Shown here piece by piece: positions 1 through 10,169 of a stretch of DNA of 64,000 nt. Location of the stretch: positions 93,822 to 157,821 of the forward strand of contig NZ_JAGHQW010000006.1 in the NCBI RefSeq assembly GCF_017744115.1. Direction: 5' to 3'. The translations under genes and the position numbers were made by a program. Positions within the stretch are counted from its first letter, which is position 1. Every line of letters starts with the position of its first letter. This DNA is from Salinisphaera sp. G21_0 (GTDB lineage Bacteria; Pseudomonadota; Gammaproteobacteria; Pseudomonadales; Endozoicomonadaceae). A model generated the notes under the pieces. It was given only the letters and a program-made list of their open reading frames with translations. It made no database searches and had not been told where the DNA came from.

Positions 1-368
1 CCGTGATTGACTAATTCGGCCATCTGTTCGGGCAGGGTTTTATCAGTGTAAGTGCAATAAATATCATTGTCATTGGAGGGATGTATACCAGTAAAAGAGG
101 TGAATTGGTCGGCATTAAGGCATCCTGGAGTAATTAATCGTTCACTTAATGACGACGGTTGAACACTGCTTTGGCTGCTAGCCAAATAATACAGTGCTCC
201 CATAGTGCCTATTGCTGAACCGACAGCTAGTGCAACAACACATGCGCGGCTGGAAAACGCTCTGGTTTTATTTTGTGAGGAGTCATTCCTATCAAACTTT
301 TGCTCGAGGTCAGCTAGCCTTGATGGTCGACTCTGATTGACATCGGCTCGATAATTTATGTTGTGCAT
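1..368 (-). CDS. Partial membrane-anchored hypothetical protein, C-terminus beyond window
   Basis: A frame open from an ATG at 366-368 on the minus strand runs about 122 codons to the window edge without a stop. The first 40 residues are polar. They are followed by one hydrophobic stretch at about residues 43-65 (ACVVALAVGSAIGTMGALYY), which looks like a single membrane anchor or an uncleaved signal. After it comes a Ser-rich stretch and two cysteines (PGCLNAD, YCTYTD). No clear Shine-Dalgarno precedes the ATG, so the start is uncertain. No family is recognised. It reads away from ppk and is separated from it by about 300 bp. Confidence 0.55.
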   Translation of the reverse strand, partial: MHNINYRADVNQSRPSRLADLEQKFDRNDSSQNKTRAFSSRACVVALAVGSAIGTMGALYYLASSQSSVQPSSLSERLITPGCLNADQFTSFTGIHPSNDNDIYCTYTDKTLPEQMAELVNH

Positions 369-672
369 TTCAGGAGTCTCATAAAATATTGATATATCTC
401 GGTCGTGTAGCGCAGTGGCTTAGAAATAGAGTCAATTCTCAGGAAATAATTCAAACACTTCTTAAAAATTGTCAGTGATAAAAGAATATGTAGAGAAGAT
501 TGGCTATAAAGTAGAGGTAAGTCCTGAACTACGACCAGAGAGAGGGCAATTACATAAAAAAATTCCAGGCTCGCTTCCCGCAAAAGCACAAGCAGCCTGT
601 CTTTTTCGGGCCTCGGGTGGCGGGAAGCGGGCAGCGCTTACTAAAATGTCAAAGTTATCAAATGACAGCCCC
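369..672. other. Intergenic region downstream of ppk
   Basis: No convincing gene is seen. The only notable structure is a perfect 10-bp inverted repeat (CGCTTCCCGC at 572-581, GCGGGAAGCG at 620-629) with a 38-nt loop. It lies about 45 bp past the ppk stop codon and may act as a transcript end or processing hairpin, but it has no U-tract on the ppk strand. Confidence 0.4.
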
Positions 673-2862
673 TTAATCAGTAGACGGCTTGTTAGCAATA
701 ATCGCCAACGCATCCATCAACCGTTCCTGGGCATTACGTCGACGCTGACTCCGAACCGGCCGGTTTTTCTCATACTCACCGTCACTTTGCAGCTGCCAGC
801 TGCGGGTGTTATCGGTGAGGTAGTAGTCCAATTCTTTTTTGATGCGAGCGGCAAGTTTCGGGTCTTCAATGGGGAAACAGGTCTCAATACGCATGTCCAG
901 ATTTCGGATCATGGCATCCGCACTGGAACAGTAGACCAGTGCGTCATTATCACCATTTTCAAAGTAGTAGATACGGGTGTGCTCAAGAAACCGTCCGACA
1001 ATGGAGCGTACGCGGATATTTTCCGACAGCCCTTCAATGCCGGGCCTAAGGCAGCAGATGCCCCGAACGATCAGATCCACCTCAACACCGGCCTGAGACG
1101 CTTTGAACAACGCCTTAATGATATGAGACTCGGTGAGTGAGTTGATTTTGATGATGATCCGGGCCTGTTTTCCTTCTTTGGCGTTACTGGTTTCCTGGTT
1201 GATCAGATCAATCAGGCTCTTCTTCAGCGTGAAAGGCGCATGGAACAGCTTACGGACACGAACCGCACGTCCCATCCCAGTCAGCTGCTGGAAAATTTTA
1301 TGAACGTCGTTGGTCAGTATCTTGTCACAGGTCAGCAGGCTGTAATCGGTATAGAGACGGGCATTGCCAGCGTGATAGTTACCGGTGCCAAGGTGAGCAT
1401 AACGCTGAATATGCCGTCCTTCACGACGAACAATCAACATCATTTTGGCATGGGTTTTATAGCCGACGACACCGTATACGACGACGGCTCCTGCTTCCTG
1501 CAGGCGACGGGCCAGGGCCAGGTTTTCCTCTTCATCAAACCGGGCACGGATCTCCACCACAACCGTCACCTCTTTGCCCTGTCTGGCGGCTTCTACCAGG
1601 GCATCCACCATTTCTGAGTGAGCACCGGTGCGGTACAGCGTCTGTCGAATGGCCAGCACATCAGGGTCTTTGGCGGCCTGACGGAGCATATCCACCACCG
1701 GGGTGAATGACTCAAAGGGGTGATGGAGCAGGATGTCCTGTTTGGCCACCAGATCCAGCACGTTGTTACTGTGCTTCCGTTTACTGTGCAGACCTTTCGG
1801 GTAGCCTGGGGTAAACGGCGGGAAGACCAGGTCCGGTTTGTCATTGGTGTCGCAGATGGACATCATGCGCGTCAGGTTGACCGGTCCACTGACCTGGTAA
1901 ACGTCTTCATTGGTCAAACCAAATTCATTGAGTAGAAAATCCACCAGCGGTTGTGGGCAGTTGTCGGCTACCTCCAGCCGTACCGCTTTACCATAACGAC
2001 GGGAGAGCAGTTCGCCCTGCAGTGCCTTGGCCAGGTCTTCAACCTCATCTTCAAGATCCAGGTCGCTGTTACGGGTCAGCCGGAACTGATAACAGCCTTT
2101 GATATCCATGCCGGGGAACAGGTCGCTGACATGGCGATGGATAATCGAAGAGAGAAATACATAATCATTCTCCCGGCCATCACAGATATCTTCAGGCATT
2201 TTGACAATACGTGGTAACGACCGGGGTGCCGGGATAATGGCCATACCGGTATCACGACCAAAAGCATCTTTGCCTTCCAGGGAGACAATAAAGCAGAGCA
2301 GCTTGTTTGCCAGCCTTGGGAACGGGTGGGCAGGGTCCAGCCCGATAGGGCTGATAATGGGCATCACTTCATGGTAGAAGAAGCGCTTGATCCATGCCTG
2401 CTGCTTTTCCGTCAGCTCATTGCGACGCAGAAAGCGAATACCCTCTCTTCTCAGAGAAGGTAACAGGCTTTCATTCAATATCTGGTATTGCAGCTCAACG
2501 TATTCTTTGGCCTTCTGGCTGATCTCTTTCAGGACCTGCTGTGGTCCCATGCCATCGAGACCCACCTGCTCACGGGAGAAGTCGATCTGCTGCATCAGGC
2601 CCGCGACCCGGATTTCAAAATATTCATCGAGGTTGGAGCTGAAAATCAGCAGAAACCGGAAGCGCTCCAGCAGCGGGTACTCTTCGTTTAACGCCTGCTG
2701 CAGCACCCGGAAATTAAACGCCAGATGGCTGAGTTCACGATTAATGTAATAGTCAGGGTTCTGATAATCACTGACCTTTGGGGGCTTGCTGACCATTGGC
2801 TCGGCAAACTCAGATGATTGGGCCCGGGTTTCCTGAACATCCGACTGTTGGGGGTTATCCAT
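673..2862 (-). CDS. ppk: Polyphosphate kinase 1
   Basis: This enzyme reversibly transfers the ATP gamma-phosphate to long-chain polyphosphate. The 729-residue length fits the family, with about 40 extra N-terminal polar residues. The N-terminal domain begins with the typical [15 protein letters not shown] (about residue 42) and [16 protein letters not shown]. Two catalytic histidines can be placed: H471 in [13 protein letters not shown], the autophosphorylated residue, and H628 in [11 protein letters not shown]. Their 157-residue spacing matches the two active-site histidines of E. coli PPK1. The HLGTGNYH motif follows the first. It lies 222 bp downstream of hemB on the same strand, an arrangement also known in Pseudomonas. 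Confidence 0.97.
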   Translation of the reverse strand: MDNPQQSDVQETRAQSSEFAEPMVSKPPKVSDYQNPDYYINRELSHLAFNFRVLQQALNEEYPLLERFRFLLIFSSNLDEYFEIRVAGLMQQIDFSREQVGLDGMGPQQVLKEISQKAKEYVELQYQILNESLLPSLRREGIRFLRRNELTEKQQAWIKRFFYHEVMPIISPIGLDPAHPFPRLANKLLCFIVSLEGKDAFGRDTGMAIIPAPRSLPRIVKMPEDICDGRENDYVFLSSIIHRHVSDLFPGMDIKGCYQFRLTRNSDLDLEDEVEDLAKALQGELLSRRYGKAVRLEVADNCPQPLVDFLLNEFGLTNEDVYQVSGPVNLTRMMSICDTNDKPDLVFPPFTPGYPKGLHSKRKHSNNVLDLVAKQDILLHHPFESFTPVVDMLRQAAKDPDVLAIRQTLYRTGAHSEMVDALVEAARQGKEVTVVVEIRARFDEEENLALARRLQEAGAVVVYGVVGYKTHAKMMLIVRREGRHIQRYAHLGTGNYHAGNARLYTDYSLLTCDKILTNDVHKIFQQLTGMGRAVRVRKLFHAPFTLKKSLIDLINQETSNAKEGKQARIIIKINSLTESHIIKALFKASQAGVEVDLIVRGICCLRPGIEGLSENIRVRSIVGRFLEHTRIYYFENGDNDALVYCSSADAMIRNLDMRIETCFPIEDPKLAARIKKELDYYLTDNTRSWQLQSDGEYEKNRPVRSQRRRNAQERLMDALAIIANKPSTD

Positions 2863-3084
2863 ACGACCTCTTTCTCAGCAAAATAGCACTGGCTTATGAT
2901 GACCGGTTTCAGTGGCTTTTGTCATGGATCCTGTCAGTGACGTTTGTCAGAGATTCAACCAATGGCCCGGTAAACAGGCGACTCTCGGAGCGGAAGTAAT
3001 AGGGCAGGGAGAATGTCGCATTATTTATTTTATTCTAACAGAAATAATAAAGACTACTCCCGGCATGAACGTTTACCTGTTTTA

Positions 3085-4098
<1,014 letters not shown>

Positions 4099-4266
4099 TT
4101 ATCCTTTTGAGGTTGTAAGGGGCGGAAGCCTCGCAACGAAGCGTCAACAGGCCAAACAGCCGCAGTTTCTAATTTGACAATAATGGCTGGCATTATACGG
4201 GAAAAAACGTATGATTTTGCAGGGATTGTTGTATCAAACAGATGTTTGTAGCTACTGGAAGATGTT

Positions 4267-6405
4267 ATGAATAACAAGAAATGGCTTTTGCTGACAGCGC
4301 TGGTTGTAGCAATTGGTGCGTTTTACACTCTGGACGGCCAGCAATACCTGACCCGTGATTTCTTTCAGGGCCTTTATCGTGATGATCCGGTACTGACGGC
4401 TGCTGCTTTCTTTATCATCTACGTGGCGGTTACCGGCCTTTCCCTGCCCGGAGCGGCAGTGCTTACGGTGGTGGCGGGGGCCATTTTTGGCCTGTTTCAG
4501 GGCGTGTTGCTGGTCTCTTTTGCCAGCACCATGGGAGCCACCCTGGCTTTTCTGTTTTCCAGAACCTTATTAAGAGACTGGGTAGCGCAAAAGTTTTCCG
4601 GTTATCTGGAGACCATTAACAACGGCGTGAACAAGGATGGAGCCTTTTATCTGGCAACGCTACGACTGATTCCGGCCGTGCCTTTCTTTGTGATCAACCT
4701 GGTGATGGGGCTGACCTCCATGCGGGTCCTGACCTTCAGTCTGGTCAGTCAGCTGGGAATGCTCCCGGGCACGGCGGTGTTCGTCAATGCCGGTGCCCAG
4801 CTTGGCCTGGTGGAGGAGCTGTCTCTTGAAGGGATTTTAACGCCACCATTGATCGCTTCATTCGTGCTTTTGGGTATTTTTCCCTGGATTGCCAGAATGG
4901 TGATGGAGTGGTTGAGACGTCGTCGTTTATATCGCAGCTACCAGCAGCCTGCACAGTTTGATAATAACCTGACCGTGATTGGTGCCGGTTCTGCCGGACT
5001 GGTCAGCAGCTATATTGCTGCGGCGGTTAAGGCCAAAGTATCACTGATTGAAAAGCATAAAATGGGGGGCGATTGCCTGAATACCGGGTGTGTACCCAGC
5101 AAAGCCCTGATTCGCTCCGCCAAAATGGCCCATTACCTGAAGCGGGCCGATGAGTTCGGTATTGAACATGCGTCCGGGCAGGTCAATTTCTCCAAAGTGA
5201 TGGAGAGGGTTCAGGGGGTTGTTGGCAAGGTTGAGCCCCACGACTCTGTGGAGCGTTATTCCGGCCTGGGGGTTAACTGCATCAGTGGTTCTGCCCAGCT
5301 GATCAGCCCCTGGGAAGTAGAAGTGGATGGTAAAAGAATCACGTCCCGAAATATTGTCATTGCCAGTGGTGGTCGTCCCTATGTGCCACCTCTGCCGGGC
5401 CTTGAGCAAATTGAATACTACACTTCGGACACCATTTGGGACTTGCGCAAGAAGCCCGGCCGGATGCTGGTGATTGGCGGTGGCCCTATTGGCTGTGAAC
5501 TGACTCAGGCCTTCACCAGGCTGGGTGTTCAGGTTATTCAGGTGGACCACGGAGCCCGGCTGTTGCATCGTGAAGATGAAGATGTTTCAAAACTGGTGAT
5601 GGATCAGTTTATTCAGGATGGCGTCGACCTGAGGCTGAAACACGAAGCCCGTGCTTTCCATAAGTTGCAGGATCCGGACACCGGAGTCGAGCGTCAATTT
5701 CTGGCAGCGGAATTTGCCGGTCAGACAGTAGAAATTGACTTTGATATCGCCTTGTTTGCCACGGGTCGCAAAGCCAATACGGCAAATCTTGGCCTTGAAG
5801 TGCTGGGTATCGAGTTAACTGAGCGGGGAACCATCGAGGTTAATGACTATATGCAGACCCGTTACCCCAATATCTATGCCTGTGGCGATGTCGCGGGACC
5901 TTACCAGTTTACCCACACGGCGGCACATCAGGCCTGGTATTGTGCGGTGAATGCACTGTTTGGCCGTTTCAAAAAGTTCAAAGTGGATTATTCAGTAATT
6001 CCCTGGTGTACCTTTACCGATCCGGAAGTGGCCAGAGTGGGTTTGAATGAACAGGAGGCTCAGGAACAGGGCATTGCCTATGAAGTGACCAAATACGGTA
6101 TTGATGATCTGGACCGGGCCATAGCGGATGAAGAGGCACGGGGCTTTGTGAAAGTGCTGACCGTGCCGGGCAAGGATAAGATCCTCGGAGTCACCATTGT
6201 TGGTTATCATGCCGGTGAGCTGATTACGGAGTATATCAGTGCCATGAAACACGGTCTGGGTCTGAATAAAATTCTGGGCACCATCCATATCTACCCGACA
6301 CTGAGCGAAGCCAACAAATATGCTGCGGGTGAGTGGAAAAAAGCCCATGCACCCCAGGGGGTATTGTCGCTGGTGGAAAAATACCACGCATGGATGCGCC
6401 ATTGA
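4267..6405 (+). CDS. TVP38/TMEM64 membrane protein fused to mercuric-reductase-like flavoprotein
   Basis: The first 225 residues are a polytopic TVP38/TMEM64 (SNARE-associated, DedA-superfamily) domain, with the motif GAIFGLFQGVLLVSF and a later RLIPAVPFFVINLVMG segment. A basic linker (WLRRRRLYRSY) leads into a complete FAD-dependent pyridine nucleotide-disulfide oxidoreductase. It has the FAD motif GAGSAGLVSS, redox pair C270/C275 in GGDCLNTGCVPSKA, NAD motif VIGGGPIGCEL and the dimerisation signature HIYPTLSEANKYAAG. The enzyme part resembles MerA/dihydrolipoamide dehydrogenase but lacks MerA's C-terminal vicinal cysteines, since it ends HAWMRH. Such fusions are known in gammaproteobacteria; the substrate is not established. 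GGAAG precedes the ATG. Confidence 0.93.
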   Translation: MNNKKWLLLTALVVAIGAFYTLDGQQYLTRDFFQGLYRDDPVLTAAAFFIIYVAVTGLSLPGAAVLTVVAGAIFGLFQGVLLVSFASTMGATLAFLFSRTLLRDWVAQKFSGYLETINNGVNKDGAFYLATLRLIPAVPFFVINLVMGLTSMRVLTFSLVSQLGMLPGTAVFVNAGAQLGLVEELSLEGILTPPLIASFVLLGIFPWIARMVMEWLRRRRLYRSYQQPAQFDNNLTVIGAGSAGLVSSYIAAAVKAKVSLIEKHKMGGDCLNTGCVPSKALIRSAKMAHYLKRADEFGIEHASGQVNFSKVMERVQGVVGKVEPHDSVERYSGLGVNCISGSAQLISPWEVEVDGKRITSRNIVIASGGRPYVPPLPGLEQIEYYTSDTIWDLRKKPGRMLVIGGGPIGCELTQAFTRLGVQVIQVDHGARLLHREDEDVSKLVMDQFIQDGVDLRLKHEARAFHKLQDPDTGVERQFLAAEFAGQTVEIDFDIALFATGRKANTANLGLEVLGIELTERGTIEVNDYMQTRYPNIYACGDVAGPYQFTHTAAHQAWYCAVNALFGRFKKFKVDYSVIPWCTFTDPEVARVGLNEQEAQEQGIAYEVTKYGIDDLDRAIADEEARGFVKVLTVPGKDKILGVTIVGYHAGELITEYISAMKHGLGLNKILGTIHIYPTLSEANKYAAGEWKKAHAPQGVLSLVEKYHAWMRH

Positions 6406-6443
6406 CTATCATTAAGGGGTCATTATAAACATAAGGATGTTTA

Positions 6444-7172
6444 ATGAGTGACCCGGACCCGTCTGATGGTGGCCCGACAGAGGATCCCTCAAAGGATTCT
6501 GTAAATAACAGCCCAAGGTTAGCGTCGGCTGCCATCAGCGAAGATAAGAAAATCTTCCAAGAGCTGAAAAAAATCCTCAAGAACCGAAGTGTTATGCTGG
6601 CTGAGCCTTCTTCCCGGAAAAGTCTCAAAACCAATAACAAAAGTCTTCTGGCAAGAATAAAAAACTTTCTGCCAACTTCTATCTATAAGATGGTCTCCCG
6701 TCTCAAACCCATTGATAAACAGAAAAAGATTGGAACGATGATTGCGCTGGTCCAGCAAAAAAATCAAATGGCCTGGCAGCGCCTGGGAGAAGGCAAGGCT
6801 GAGGGTGTCTGTGATCAGGCGTTGCGCAAGCTACAGCTGGATTGTGAGCAGTCGCAGCTCTGGCTGGACCTGCTGGAAGGCCGTGGGCAGTCAAAGGTTA
6901 CTGAAGAGCGGGCACGGGTGGTTGACTGTCTCAAGGACTGTGTTGCCGCAGACGTTGCCAGTGACTTCAGGCAGGCTGATGAGGCTTACGTTGAGGCCGT
7001 TCACGATCTCAAGTTATCCATCATTCATGAAAATGATCTGAAAATTGAGCTGCAGGCACCTAAAGCGTCTTCTCCCCTGGCCGGGGAGCTGAGGCAATTT
7101 GAGAAAATGCTGGTGGATGAGGCATCAGCCCTGGAAGCATATCGGCTGTATGGGCAGAATCAACGGTCATGA
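6444..7172 (+). CDS. Hypothetical protein, helical, partly duplicated downstream
   Basis: A 242-residue hydrophilic protein of unknown function. The N-terminus is acidic and Pro/Ser-rich (SDPDPSDGG). It is followed by a basic helical part (FQELKKILKNR) and a predicted helical C-terminal half with several cysteines. There is no signal or membrane segment. It starts 38 bp after the TVP38 fusion and overlaps the convergent gene at 7167-7670 by 6 bp. Its last 67 codons are repeated at 7922-8125, so the locus underwent a segmental duplication. A secreted effector is possible in this genome but nothing proves it. Confidence 0.7.
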   Translation: MSDPDPSDGGPTEDPSKDSVNNSPRLASAAISEDKKIFQELKKILKNRSVMLAEPSSRKSLKTNNKSLLARIKNFLPTSIYKMVSRLKPIDKQKKIGTMIALVQQKNQMAWQRLGEGKAEGVCDQALRKLQLDCEQSQLWLDLLEGRGQSKVTEERARVVDCLKDCVAADVASDFRQADEAYVEAVHDLKLSIIHENDLKIELQAPKASSPLAGELRQFEKMLVDEASALEAYRLYGQNQRS

Positions 7173-7670
7173 CGGATTCTTCGGGATCATTTTACATTTA
7201 AAAACTTTTTTCCCTTCAGCAATCGTTTTGGTTGTTATTATCAGCTCGAACTCGTCAATCTTATTCTCTAAGTGATGACGCTCCGCTTCCTTCAGAAGCC
7301 TGGTTTTCTCTTGGGTAAATTTTTCGTCAGAGGCAAATTCATCTCTATGGATAATATCCAGTGCTTTTTTCAGCCTGCCAAAGGGAAAAACAACTGAAAA
7401 TTCTGTCTCCCTTTTCTCCCTTTCATAGTATGTCTGCGAGTCGGCTGATGAAACATAAGTCTGCGAGTCGGCCGATGAAAAAGTATGATCCGAAATGCTC
7501 TTTTGTTGCACGGCGGAATTGTTACCTTGCTCTGATCGATTCGACAGGAAATTGGAGATATTGGTAGCAATGGCCACCACCCTTCCACAAAACCAACGCA
7601 CAATGTTAAGCGGCAGTTTTATTGCCGCTTTAACATAATAAGTAATATTTTCAATTGTGTTGTTAATCAT
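7167..7670 (-). CDS. Hypothetical protein, paralogue of 8120-8608
   Basis: A 167-residue protein. Its first 45 residues (IENITYYVKAAIKLPLNIVRW...) form a hydrophobic or amphipathic helix-like segment that may bind membrane. The remainder is charged, ending KMIPKNPS. Residues around 75-95 contain an internal direct duplication of SSADSQTY. A second copy lies at 8120-8608, with the N-terminal 45 residues most conserved. Both copies overlap the end of the convergent 6444-type gene in the same way, showing they moved as one block. Function is unknown. Confidence 0.65.
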   Translation of the reverse strand: MINNTIENITYYVKAAIKLPLNIVRWFCGRVVAIATNISNFLSNRSEQGNNSAVQQKSISDHTFSSADSQTYVSSADSQTYYEREKRETEFSVVFPFGRLKKALDIIHRDEFASDEKFTQEKTRLLKEAERHHLENKIDEFELIITTKTIAEGKKVFKCKMIPKNPS

Positions 7671-7921
7671 TATTTAAATTCCAATAATTTGCCCTCTAAT
7701 ATCGAAAGACTTTGTCAGTGGGAGATTTATTAAGGGAACACCGTTCGTTAACTTAGACTGTGTGCGGCCAGTTAAGTTCCAGATGGTTGCCCCGGTGAGT
7801 ACAAAGCGTATGAATTCATTTGGTTAACTACTGATGCTGCCCGGATTTTAGATTGGAACCGGAATTAGCCTCTTGCTGGCAGTTGACCGGTAGGACAATT
7901 ACGGTTGTCTGAAATTTTATC
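7671..7921. other. Duplication scar with ghost of the desaturase gene
   Basis: This 250-bp stretch has no gene. Positions 7782-7812 match 29 of 31 bases inside the sterol-desaturase gene (8944-8974). Positions 7835-7851 match 17 of 17 bases just past that gene's upstream end (10128-10144). The simplest reading is that the 6.97-10.14 kb region was tandemly duplicated and this copy lost nearly all of its desaturase gene, leaving two short fragments in the original order. Confidence 0.6.
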
Positions 7922-8125
7922 AGGCAGGCGGATGAAGCTTACGTTGAGGCTGTTCACGATCTCAAGCTATCCATCATTCATGAAAATGATCTGAAAATTG
8001 AGCTGCAGGCACCCAAAGCGTCTTATGCCCTGGCCGGGGAGCTGAGGCAATTTGAGAAAATGCTGGTGGATGAGGCATCAGCCCTGGAAGCCTATCGGTT
8101 GTATGGGCAGAATCAACGGTCATGA
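7922..8125 (+). pseudogene. 3' fragment of the 6444-7172 gene (duplicate)
   Basis: Sixty-seven codons plus a stop closely match the C-terminal end of the hypothetical gene at 6444-7172. The reading frame is intact (RQADEAYVEAVHDLKLS ... YGQNQRS). No start codon or 5' half is present. Homology breaks abruptly at about 7920. It marks the left boundary of the second copy of the duplication, and its end overlaps the 8120-8608 gene as in the first copy. Confidence 0.75.
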
Positions 8126-8608
8126 CGGGTTTCTGCTGCTAGTTCGATCAACTTCTTTGGTCAAACTACAAGTAACCTGTTTCCCTTCAGCATTCGTTTT
8201 AGTGGTTATTTTCAGGCATAACATGTCAGTCTCATTCCACCTTATGTGAAGCCACTTCGCTTCCTGCAGAAGCCTCGTTTTTTCCTGGGCAAATGCTTCG
8301 GCAGATTCAAAGTCACCCCTATGACATTCCAGTATTTTTTCCAGGTTGCCAAAAGGAAAGACTGCAGTAGTTACTGTCTCCCTTTCATGGTAACCAGGCT
8401 GAGAGTCGGCTGATGAAACAGTACGATCCGAAATATCCTTTTGTTGCACGTCAGAACTGTCATTTTGGTCTGATCGTTTTGACAGGAAGTTGGAAATATT
8501 GTGGGCAATGGCCACCACCCTTCCACAAAACCAACGCACAATGTTAATTGGCAGTTTTATTGCCGCCTTAACATAATGAATAATATTTTCAATTGTGCTG
8601 TCAATCAC
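8120..8608 (-). CDS. Hypothetical protein, paralogue of 7167-7670
   Basis: A 162-residue protein of unknown function. Its N-terminus (IENIIHYVKAAIKLPINIVRW...) is nearly identical to that of the 167-residue paralogue 950 bp to the left. The central Ser-rich tract (SSADSQ) is shorter because it lacks the internal duplication. The C-terminal half diverges much more (ending RTSSRNPS), although the last residues are conserved. Higher conservation at the hydrophobic N-terminus suggests that part carries the function, for example membrane association. Confidence 0.65.
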   Translation of the reverse strand: MIDSTIENIIHYVKAAIKLPINIVRWFCGRVVAIAHNISNFLSKRSDQNDSSDVQQKDISDRTVSSADSQPGYHERETVTTAVFPFGNLEKILECHRGDFESAEAFAQEKTRLLQEAKWLHIRWNETDMLCLKITTKTNAEGKQVTCSLTKEVDRTSSRNPS

Positions 8609-8784
8609 TATTTAAATTCCTATAAATTCCAATAATTTGCCCTCTAATATCAAATGACTTTGTCAGGGGGAGATTTATTACGAGAACGCCATTTCTCAAT
8701 TAGACTGTTTACGGCCAAGTAAGTTCAATATGCCCCTCTGCCAGGACAGGCCGGGAGGCATAAGTGTTCTGTGGGTAGTAAAGA

Positions 8785-10038
8785 TTAAGGCTGGGCTTCA
8801 GTCGGGTCCGGGATCATAGAATAGGCAGAAGGGCTGGCAATACCACTGGTTTTCAGCACCAGCAGTGACATAACTCCGCTAACTAAAACAAACTGCCAGG
8901 TCCAGTCTGGCATCAGATCAATCCATATCCCATTGGATACAACGATGGTTGCCCCGGTAAATACAAAGCGTATGGCTTCCATAACGATCAATCCGGTGAA
9001 TTTTTCCAGCAACCAGCCAATACCGATCAGGTTCAGTGCAAGAACAAATGTCCAGAGTGCATTGAAGCCGTAAGGAGTGTTGTGGCTGATGGCTAAAAAT
9101 ACCGTGGTTGCCAGCACAAGCATGGCAAAGTGGATCAGTGCATAGACTTTCAAGCCCATGCTGACGTCAGGGTTATAGTTCTTGTAGCCGTGAATATCCG
9201 GCATCTTCATCGGTGAGGCGATGTCCGCAGGTCGATAGCCTGTGCGTCTGAACCAGAGTGTGAGTTTGTCTTTCCAGCTTTTGGTATTAAAGGCATCCCT
9301 GCACATCCCGGTATAAAGATGCAGGTTTGCCCACACCGGGTTCCAGCTTCTCAGAGGCGTTAGCGTGCCGTAGCGGATGGGCTCATAGTTTTCATCTTCT
9401 TCGATAAATGTGCCAAACAGTCGATCCCAGATAATAAATACCCCACCATAATTTTTATCCAGATACTTCCGGTTTTTGGCATGGTGAACCCGATGGTTTG
9501 AGGGGGTAACAAACAGCCGTTCAAACCAGCCAAGCTTTGGAATATGGCGGGTATGCACCCAATATTGATAAAGCAGATTCATCAGGCTTACCGTCAAAAA
9601 GACATAAGGTGGGATGCCAACAATGGCCATGGGCACGTAGAACACCCATGAGAACAGAAAGCCGGTGCTGGTCTGGCGCAGAGCCGTTGTCAGATTGTAT
9701 TCCTCACTCTGGTGATGCACCGAGTGGGCAGCCCAGAGCAGGTTGATTTCATGGCCTTTGCGATGATTCCAGTAATAGAAGAAATCCTGCAATACAAACC
9801 CAAGGACCCATACCCAGAGGGCGTTGCTATCCAGTGACAAGAGCGCTGCATGATTATAAATAAGGGTATAGATACCAAGTTTGAAAATAACACCCGTGGT
9901 GACGTTAAGCATCCCCGTGCTCAGGCTGTTTATGGCATCGTTAACTCGATAGTAATCCTTCTTGCGAATGATGGTGGCGATCACTTCAATAAGGATCATC
10001 AGCAGGAAGATTGGTATGGCGTACACAATCGGATTCAT
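8785..10038 (-). CDS. Sterol desaturase / fatty acid hydroxylase family membrane protein
   Basis: A 417-residue polytopic membrane protein of the fatty-acid-hydroxylase superfamily, which uses a di-iron centre held by histidine boxes. Visible boxes are WNHRKGHE, HSVHHQSEE and NHRVHHAKN at about residues 90-185, plus GGVFIIWDRLFGTF, typical of the family. The C-terminal 130 residues add four or so hydrophobic segments beyond the catalytic core, as in alkylglycerol-monooxygenase-like members. The substrate (sterol, carotenoid or ether lipid) cannot be told from sequence. A remnant of a second copy lies at 7782-7851. Confidence 0.9.
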   Translation of the reverse strand: MNPIVYAIPIFLLMILIEVIATIIRKKDYYRVNDAINSLSTGMLNVTTGVIFKLGIYTLIYNHAALLSLDSNALWVWVLGFVLQDFFYYWNHRKGHEINLLWAAHSVHHQSEEYNLTTALRQTSTGFLFSWVFYVPMAIVGIPPYVFLTVSLMNLLYQYWVHTRHIPKLGWFERLFVTPSNHRVHHAKNRKYLDKNYGGVFIIWDRLFGTFIEEDENYEPIRYGTLTPLRSWNPVWANLHLYTGMCRDAFNTKSWKDKLTLWFRRTGYRPADIASPMKMPDIHGYKNYNPDVSMGLKVYALIHFAMLVLATTVFLAISHNTPYGFNALWTFVLALNLIGIGWLLEKFTGLIVMEAIRFVFTGATIVVSNGIWIDLMPDWTWQFVLVSGVMSLLVLKTSGIASPSAYSMIPDPTEAQP

Positions 10039-10169
10039 GGGGCGAGCCTGGTTATTATTGTTGTAGGCTTGTTTTTAACATGAGTCCCAATGAAAAGCAT
10101 GGTTTTTAATCAATTGAACACGTCTTGTGCTGCCCGGATTTTAGCAAAATCGTCGTAAAGTATTTTTCC

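Noticed and set aside
356..589. 77-codon minus-strand frame with hydrophobic residues
   Set aside because: No ribosome site, and it overlaps the better-supported partial gene start at 368 in another frame.
469..1140. 223-codon plus-strand frame
   Set aside because: Antisense to the ppk 3' end with no recognisable protein; it is a shadow of a long high-GC gene.
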